Positions 57,801 to 64,000 of a stretch of 64,000 nucleotides of DNA are shown piece after piece. The notes beneath the pieces were generated by a model. The model saw only the letters and a program-made list of their open reading frames with translations. It was not told the DNA's origin and did not search any database. Position numbers and translations under genes: made by a program. The stretch's first letter is position 1. Every line of letters starts with the position of its first letter. Origin of the DNA: Oreocharis arfaki (taxonomy: Eukaryota; Chordata; Aves; Passeriformes; Paramythiidae); NCBI GenBank assembly GCA_013398015.1, contig VZRR01012434.1:276-64275 (forward strand), given 5' to 3'.

Positions 57801-60800
57801 ATTGCAAATCACTGCAGGACACGTACCCAATGGATCCTTTGGTGCTGTTGGCCTGCACATATGCCACAGTGGAGCCTTCGGAGCTGTTTGCCCTCACACA
57901 GGACACAATGATGCAATCCTTCTCCCGGCCCTGGAATGCATCCACCGTGTCCACTTCTCCTGGGCTGTTGAAGCAATAAAATTTAGCAGCTTGCTAATTC
58001 TGAGTTGGATTTTTAAGCAACACACTTATGCAAAGAGCCTAAATACTATCCTTAATGCTCATGTGTCAAACCCACCCAGGGTGAGTTTCTCCTTCAGTGT
58101 ATGAGCCTAAAGCTCAATTTACCTTTCTAAGACCAGCATTACTGAAAATCTCTTGGGGTCCACACAGCATGGAATTTTAGGTTCATTTGAATCAGCTTAT
58201 TCAGAACAGCACTATAACCAAAACATGTATACAGGTTATAACTAAGAAATGGCACAAGGAGACCATGCCTGTTTTAAGCAGAAGGGTTACATGTCCCCTT
58301 TAAAGGCACAACCAAGTACAAATTTTAGCAGTACAGAAAGAAGTTGGGAATTCTTTGCCATGATTTAAGAGGATAAACAAAGGATTAATATGCAAGAGCC
58401 AGGGCCCATTTGAAAGCACGCAGTTTCTTCACCTGTTATTCTTAAACACACTGTCCAGTTGTTCCTGAATTTTCTTTTTCTGTGCACTGTAAGGGGTAAT
58501 TATTCCAATGCGACGAAGGCCCAGATCCTTCCTTTTTTCTTTAATTGTTTTAATTAACTCCATCACCAGCTTCACTTCCCGAGGATTGCTGTAAGAGCTG
58601 CACAGGACAAAATGGAAACATTACAGAAACACCTTTGAGAGATCTTCTCAATTCAAAGTTTTGGCCCAGTTTGTTGGGGGATTTTGAGTCACAGCCCCTG
58701 TTTTGAACTTTTGCAGCCTCTTTCACACAGAGGCTCAAAGATCTTGGTAAGCAGACCCTGAAGAGCGGCTACCAAGCCTGGAAGTGCAGGCAGAGAAAGG
58801 CTGCACTTCCACATTCCCTCAGCACCTCCCATCTGTGCTTTCCTCACAGAACGGGCAAAGGGGAGGACTGAGTCTGCCACCTCCTGGCAGCTCCTCACTG
58901 TGCACCTGGGAAAGGGAAGTCACTGATAAAATAAGGAACTCGAACTCTTACTTAAGTTGGCAGAGACTGCAGGCATTTACTGGCATCTAACAGGGAGTAA
59001 AACCAGGATTAAAACTAGTTTCAGATTTTTTAAAAAAATACCAAAACCATTCAACCTCTGTTTTTCGTAAAATTAAATCACATCAGCTGGAAATTTGAGT
59101 TCTAGCTACTTGATGCATATTGGAAGAACAGGAGAGAAGACAACTCTTTGGTAGGCAATTAATTCTCAAAAAATCTAAACTTTGGCTGAGTAGAATGCAG
59201 GACTTACTCATTGTCTCGCTCCTCGCGACCATCAGCTACATCAAAAATCAGGTAAGGCTGGAATGGCCACTCTGAAGAACATCTGTTCTCCTCTATTGCC
59301 CTGGAAATAACATTTTTATCACTAGACAACCATACAACTAAGAAATTCTAGAACTTCATTAATTTGCATCATGGTTATCAAACACAAGCAACTCTCCAGG
59401 ACAAGAGGAACTGCCCTCAAGTTTCACCACAGTTTGGATTAGATATAAGGAACTTTTTTTTTCCATAGAAAGGGTTGTAAAGCATTGGAACACTGTCCAG
59501 GGAAGTGAGAATCACCCTTCTTGGAAGTGTTCAAATACCATGTAGATCTGGCACATGAGGACATGGTTTAATGGTGAACATGGTTGACACTTGAGCTTGA
59601 TGATCTTAAAGGTATTTTCCAACCTTAACCACTTTGTGATTGTAACTTTCATCTCTTTCCCTTGCCAGAAACCTTAATTTTCCTTGCAACTCAAATAAAT
59701 TGAGGCCTGAAAATGAATTCTCAGCATTATGTATGCTCAATTTTAAGGGATCTACTTACCTCACCTATCACACCCAGCACTAACAGAGTGGAATGCACAT
59801 TTTCTCCCATTAGCTGTCTTCCCCCCTCCCACAACCTCAAGCATTTTTAGACTCACAAGAATACCCTGACATGAAAAAAATGCTTTGAAATACCCCCTGC
59901 TCAGAAAGGAGAACAGAGAGCTACTCACCTGGCAGTCTTCAGAGTCCTGCCATAAACATAGTTGGATGGGAAGAGGCAGATGTCCGGGTGCATCCTGTAC
60001 TGCACGGTCAGCTGCACCACGGGCAGGCTGTGGAGCACGTTCCTCTGCACTTGCTCCTCCAGGTGCCTCTGCAGACGGGCCATCAAGGACTGGTCGTAGC
60101 CATACTGCTGAGCTTTCTGCCACAGGGAGAACAGCAGATTTCATGTGAGACCTCATTCCCCACCAGTCAAAGTATTTGGTGTTTTAAACTTCTAAATCGC
60201 CGACAAAATGACCACTACTCGCACTTCAGTTTTCTGTGTTAGTCTTACTATCTCAGTAAAGGCCACCTGCACACAAAAATCTGAGTTTCTGTGTGTAGTC
60301 TTCAGCAAGACAACTTCCCTTAGTGAGTCAAAACACACTAAAATTTTAAGAGCACCAACCATAATGAAAAGCAAGACTTTCCAGGTGGGATCTTGTTAAA
60401 TAAACACTCAACCTTGTAGACATTCAATTGTAGACAATTTACCCCCTAAAGAAGGCAGCCTGGTTTTCCTCCTTTCTTTACCAGGTGTTTAAAATAGTCC
60501 TTACTGGTGGATAAGTAAGGACTTATATACATATATGAGTATGTATATTGTATATAAGTACAATATTTATCCTTAGAAAACACCTGTAGGGTGAGGAAGT
60601 CCCTATACAAAGAGGAAGTCTTCATCCTCCTTAAAGGAATGGGGTAGTGACTGAAGCTCCCAAAATGAGACAACAGAGCCTGCCACAGCACAACATCCCT
60701 CACAAACCAAGTGCCCAGCATGAAGTTTGTACTGCCCCATTGAAATGTATCTTTTTCCCCCTCTTTAAATATTTTCTACAGATACTGTTCTTAAACTATA

Positions 60801-63252
60801 CCCACTCTATGGCAAGAAAAACAGAAAAGAGCTTGAACACTTACTACTGATTTGACAGTAGGAGGGAGCTGTTTGGGATCTCCAACGAGGACAAGTTTAT
60901 TACAGCGATGGATCAGTGGAATCAGCGTTTCCACCTCACAGGACTGCCCTGCCTTTTGGATATGCAAACAGGACAAAAGTAGAAGTTGTAAGCAAAGGAG
61001 CAAAGTATGTTAAATTTTCTGTAACACAGCCAGAATAACTCAAATGCTTTAAGTCTTCTAAACAAATTTAAAAAAAAAAAAAAGAGGGAAAAGGACTTTT
61101 CTCTAGTAAAAAACTACCAACAGATTTATTTTATTATTATACATGCAGAGCTCTCCAAACAGATATAAATATAACCAAACCATCTGGAAATCTCTACAGC
61201 AAAAAACTGTGGCTGAAGTGTGGTTCTAAATAAAAGCTGTCTGCCATTACAGCACCAAACAAGTCAGGAAAAGAATCAATTAAAAGTTATTCTTTCCCCT
61301 CATGGTTCTGCTGGGGACAGGGCGGGCACAAATATTCCACCAGCAGCCAAACAACCCCAAGCTGCCTGAGCAGAGCACGGGGCAGGCGTGGAGGTGGAAG
61401 AGGCTGCAGTTCCCCACAGCTTCACTGACCTCATCCACGATGACACAGCTGAAGGGATCGAGCCCCTGCCGGGAGAAGGCCGATTCCAGCAGGCTCCCCC
61501 CGCTGGTGCTCAGCGTGCAGCAGATGATGTCAGACTCCAGGATGATGTCCGCCTGCACTTTCTGGGAGTGCCCCCGAACCTTCAAACACAACAGGATACT
61601 GTGGTTAAAATCCAGCCTTAACTGCAACACTGAATGCTCCTGTTTGGGCTTTTTTCCCCCCAGTATGCAGCCAGAGTATACCTAGTTTTCACAGCTGCCT
61701 GTCTGTAATGTATTCAGCTTATGGCCTTGATCCATTTACCCACTACTCTAAAAACGCTCCCAGCTACCTCAAAACCAAGTTTCACCACAATTAAAAGACA
61801 CCAAGTATAAAAATACGTCAGCTTAAGTTTATTAGAGATAAATTCTCCTACCTCCTTCAGCTGAGAAGCAAGTTGTTGTCTCTCCTTTGCAAGTCTGCCA
61901 ATTTCATCATTTAACATTTGACTCTAGATGGGGGAAAAAGTAAGAGAAACCACCTTTAGCACTACCCACTTCCCATATACTTTCTTTCCTCCCACACCCT
62001 AAATAATTTCCTAAACATTTAAACTTGCTCAGACTGTCTTTTAATATCAAATGTGTCTGAAGAAGCTGATCAGTTTCTTGGAAAGCTGTCAACATATTTA
62101 GGCTTTGCAACACACAATACCAGATCTTACATTTCTGTGCAACTGGGAAATGGTTTACCACAAAAAATCTGTAATTTGAGCATAAATGCCAAATTTTGAG
62201 ACAAAAAAATTGAAAACTTCAAGTGCAACACATATTCCAAAATCTCAGATCACGAGGTATCTTCCTGTATTTTCAGTGAAACAAAACCAGAGCTATGAGA
62301 CACACAATCAAATGAAACCACTAAGATTTATAAATATGGTTACATTAAAATCTAACTGGTGACAGAACCAAGTGAAGACTACTGAATGGCTAGAGCAACA
62401 AGTGGCATGACCAATCAGTAGAAAATACTGGCATAAATAAACAAAAAAAAAAATCCTGATGTGAAGTTCTCCATTCCCTTTCACGGTGCTACCACCTTTT
62501 CCATTAGTTGAAATAATAGGTGAAGAGACAGTTCTGCTTAGAGGTGACATAAAAAACCAGAGTTCTTTCTGTGTTATGAACACAAATGGGATTAAAAGTT
62601 GTCTTGCTACCTCTCTCTTCTCACATCTGTGCATAGCACGCTCTCGAGAGAGCATGTCCAGCTTCTGATCCAGAGCTTCCTTCTTCTTCTGGATATCCTG
62701 GTCACAGTCACCTGGCTTTCGTTCTGGAATAAACCAAAGGAGAACAAACAGGAGGAATAGAAAAACTGCTACAGTAACTCCAAATTGGACAAATTCATTT
62801 TTTGCTGCATTTTCCTATTTTCTATTCAAGTTTTATCTTGAACAATGAAGACAATGAGAATTGCTTCCAACTGTAGCCCTCAAATGCTGCACTGCTTAAA
62901 AATGATGGCTTTAACGTGTATGCAATGTAATTTCTTAAAGAAAAAAGTCACTTTGCTTATTTCTTTCCTTTTCCTTACATTGTGGCTCATATATAAACTG
63001 CCACTTCCCCACTAAGATTGAGAAAAACAATGTTTTATGAAATACTATTGCAGAAAAATCTTCCTTCTTACAGGACACACGGTCCATGTGGAAAACATCA
63101 CCAAGCTCTTAGAGAAGACTGAAGAAAAGTCTGATTTCCATGTTACTTACTCATTCTGTGTTCCACTTGCTTATCCAGGCTGAACCCCCGGACTTCAGTG
63201 TTGATTGATTTTTCAGCACCAAGTCGCACTAATTTGATATCACCACAATTTC
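54065..63252 (-). CDS. SETX: Senataxin, 3' part (helicase core from the stalk to the C-terminus)
   Basis: Senataxin is a nuclear SF1B helicase of the UPF1/Sen1 family. It unwinds RNA:DNA hybrids, helps terminate transcription and protects the genome at R-loops. In humans its mutations cause AOA2 ataxia and ALS4. Minus-strand exons at 63252-63151, 62723-62611, 61923-61852, 61579-61430, 60952-60845, 60116-59929, 59300-59208, 58597-58433, 57964-57827, 55458-55371 and 54892-54065 join in consistent phase to 680 residues plus stop. Visible motifs: II (DEAGQ), III (VGDPKQLPPTV), IV region (QYRMHPDICLFPSNYVY), V (VDAFQGREKDC) and VI (RLNVTITRAR). Motif I (the Walker A loop) and the N-terminal half lie beyond position 64000, so the gene is partial here. 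The core aligns closely with recalled human SETX. The tail is much less conserved. Confidence 0.97.
54508..54603. repeat. 48-base coding tandem duplication in the SETX tail
   Basis: Two head-to-tail 48-base units (54508-54555 and 54556-54603) that differ by one base. They are in frame and encode two copies of a 16-residue Ser/Arg/Pro/Ala block. Near identity implies a recent duplication. Confidence 0.96.
54893..57826 (-). other. SETX introns around the motif VI exon
   Basis: Introns 54893-55370 (478 bases) and 55459-57826 (2368 bases). The first starts, on the plus strand, with an A-rich run that is the polypyrimidine tract of the last exon. The second contains only unconvincing open frames, including a hydrophobic one near 57.48-57.67 kb. 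No RNA gene was recognised. Confidence 0.7.
55371..55458 (-). CDS. SETX: SETX exon (motif VI)
   Basis: An 88-base exon, phase 2 in and phase 0 out, donor GTAGGT. It encodes FLASLQRLNVTITRARFSLF then ILGRLQTLM. The arginines of TRAR are the motif VI finger contacting ATP in SF1 helicases. Confidence 0.97.
57827..57964 (-). CDS. SETX: SETX exon (motif V, with a 13-codon insertion)
   Basis: A 138-base exon, phase 2-2, donor GTACGT. It encodes EVDTVDAFQGREKDCIIVSC then VRANSSEGSTVAYVQANSTK and GSIG. Recalled human SETX reads VRANSIQGSIG here, so this exon is 13 codons longer. The extra stretch looks like a diverged copy of the ANS..GS segment. Upstream in-exon GTs would break the frame to the next exon, so the longer form is the only one that splices in frame. 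Confidence 0.95.
58433..58597 (-). CDS. SETX: SETX exon (RecA2)
   Basis: A 165-base exon, phase 2-2. It encodes SYSNPREVKLVMELIKTIKE, then LRRIGIITPYSAQKKKIQEQ and LDSVFKNN. IGIITPYSAQ is the conserved strand before motif V. Confidence 0.96.
59208..59300 (-). CDS. SETX: SETX exon (RecA2)
   Basis: A 93-base exon, phase 2 in and phase 2 out, donor GTAAGT. It encodes CSSEWPFQPYLIFDVADGRE then ERDN. It matches human SSDWPFQPYLVFDVGDG. Confidence 0.96.
59396..59643 (+). mobile_element. CR1 LINE 3' tail in a SETX intron
   Basis: Contains acaagaggaactgccctcaa, agaaagggttgtaaagcatt, gttcaaataccatgtagatc and ttgatgatcttaaaggtatt, then ttccaacc. This is a typical CR1 3' tail in plus orientation, antisense to SETX. 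It is 5'-truncated. Confidence 0.93.
59929..60116 (-). CDS. SETX: SETX exon (motif IV region)
   Basis: A 188-base exon, phase 0 in and phase 2 out. It starts KAQQYGYDQSLMARLQRHLE and contains QLTVQYRMHPDICLFPSNYV, the conserved QYRMHP block of UPF1-like helicases. Confidence 0.97.
60845..60952 (-). CDS. SETX: SETX exon (motifs II and III)
   Basis: A 108-base exon, phase 0-0, opening AGQSCEVETLIPLIHRCNKL and continuing VLVGDPKQLPPTVKSV. It completes DEAGQ and carries motif III. The donor is GTAAGT directly after GTA. Confidence 0.97.
61430..61579 (-). CDS. SETX: SETX exon (helicase motif II, first half)
   Basis: A 150-base exon, phase 0-0. It encodes ESDIICCTLSTSGGSLLESA and ends DPFSCVIVDE. 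The Walker B acidic pair DE is the last pair of codons, and AGQ follows in the next exon. Confidence 0.97.
61852..61923 (-). CDS. SETX: SETX exon (coiled-coil stalk, second part)
   Basis: A 72-base exon, phase 0-0, encoding SQMLNDEIGRLAKERQQLAS then QLKE, the returning helix of the stalk. The acceptor is ccatctag and the donor is GTAGGA. Confidence 0.93.
62611..62723 (-). CDS. SETX: SETX exon (coiled-coil stalk, first part)
   Basis: A 113-base exon, phase 1 in and phase 0 out. It encodes QDIQKKKEALDQKLDMLSRE then RAMHRCEKRE, a charged heptad-like helix that forms the stalk inserted in the first RecA domain of UPF1-like helicases. Its length matches the human segment. Confidence 0.93.
63151..63252 (-). 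CDS. SETX: SETX exon (RecA1 region before the stalk)
   Basis: A 102-base exon, phase 1 in and phase 1 out, with donor GTAAGT. It encodes NCGDIKLVRLGAEKSINTEV and then FSLDKQVEHRM, parallel to the human NCGDINLVRLG segment. Its first two bases complete a Gly codon begun in an exon beyond the window. Confidence 0.95.
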
Positions 63253-64000
63253 CTGTTTACAAAATCAGAGTCAGAATACTCTTAAATTACTCCAACTGTC
63301 TCTATGCTTTACTAGGAGAGTTTTAAAAATGTAAACATCATGGATATCAAACAAGGCTTTTCCTTTTCTACTTATCTGGAGTTTTCAACACTTGACTTGT
63401 ACTTAAATGCAGCTACAAAAAAAAATCAGTAATTCCAAACACTAAAAAATAAAGATGTTGCCCACGTTTTAGTGGTGGCTAACACTAAGAATGTTATTTT
63501 GAATTAAGAGAGCTACCTCTTATTCTCAGGTTTATCTAAAACATCCAGAATTCCTAACTTAGACAATGCTGAGTCCCATCAGGCAATGCAGTTGGTAAGT
63601 CAATACCAAATTAACATTTGGTTACAATGCAGATATTTTCCCCCTTGCCACGAACTAGATGTCTTATACAGAATTCATCTACTTTGTATTAGTCACAAAC
63701 TGGGAGGAGGAAAAATGAGAGGCTCTGACACGTGAAAATTTTCACGAGTCTGTTTCCCATGACCCACTAAGTCCAACTTTATTCAACATAAAGGCAAGAG
63801 ACTTGTGTTCAAATTCCCAAGGAGTACTTAAAAACTGGTGAACTTAAACTAGCAGCATAAGGAAAGGGTCAATGTCTATACAAAACAAAGTGTGATTTAT
63901 TAAAAAAACCACAATACACCTTTCAGAAAAGCACATTAAAGTTAACAACAGCACGAGGATGTACCAGTCATGTTGTGCAAGAGCAAGAAGCTGCTCAGAG
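63253..64000 (-). other. SETX intron continuing past the window edge
   Basis: No exon is visible. In particular, the segment corresponding to CAPSNAAVDEL, expected next upstream, is not in the remaining bases. AT-rich, with no repeat that I recognise. Confidence 0.8.

Noticed and set aside
1..64000. tRNA, rRNA, CRISPR or operon-like features
   Set aside because: No tRNA B-box pattern, rRNA segment or spaced direct repeats were seen. The window is a spliced vertebrate locus.

Overview
This window looks like bird nuclear DNA. It carries CR1 LINE tails of the avian type, one solo LTR with an alpharetrovirus-like compact promoter, and two multi-exon vertebrate genes lying tail to tail. All gene names come from recognising the encoded protein sequence and splice structure by eye, with no database search. 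NTNG2 beside SETX in this orientation matches the order on human 9q34. I recall the same order on a bird microchromosome, which is inference.

Plus strand, about 3.1-46.7 kb: NTNG2 (netrin-G2), a GPI-anchored synaptic adhesion protein. Seven core coding exons (3096-3308, 20439-21082, 32503-32675, 34269-34295, 44462-44629, 45227-45361, 45691-45914) join in frame to 527 residues: signal peptide, laminin N-terminal domain, three laminin-EGF (LE) repeats, an EGF-like module and a GPI signal. Between LE1 and LE2 (34296-44461) I find a row of additional short open exons. All are phase 1-1 and free of cysteine, most have good splice sites, and none creates a stop codon at any junction. They look like an alternatively spliced, variable-length linker. 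One encodes a threonine-rich, mucin-like stalk.

Minus strand, about 63.3-53.0 kb: the 3' part of SETX (senataxin), an SF1B RNA/DNA helicase that resolves R-loops. Eleven exons encode the coiled-coil stalk, helicase motifs II to VI and a low-complexity basic C-tail. Motif I and everything N-terminal lie beyond the window. A 13-codon insertion that looks like a local tandem duplication sits between motifs V and VI, and a 48-base duplication sits in the tail.

The rest is intron, UTR and intergenic sequence with CpG-rich patches, microsatellites, three CR1 tails and the LTR. I see no tRNA, rRNA, CRISPR array or further recognisable protein gene.
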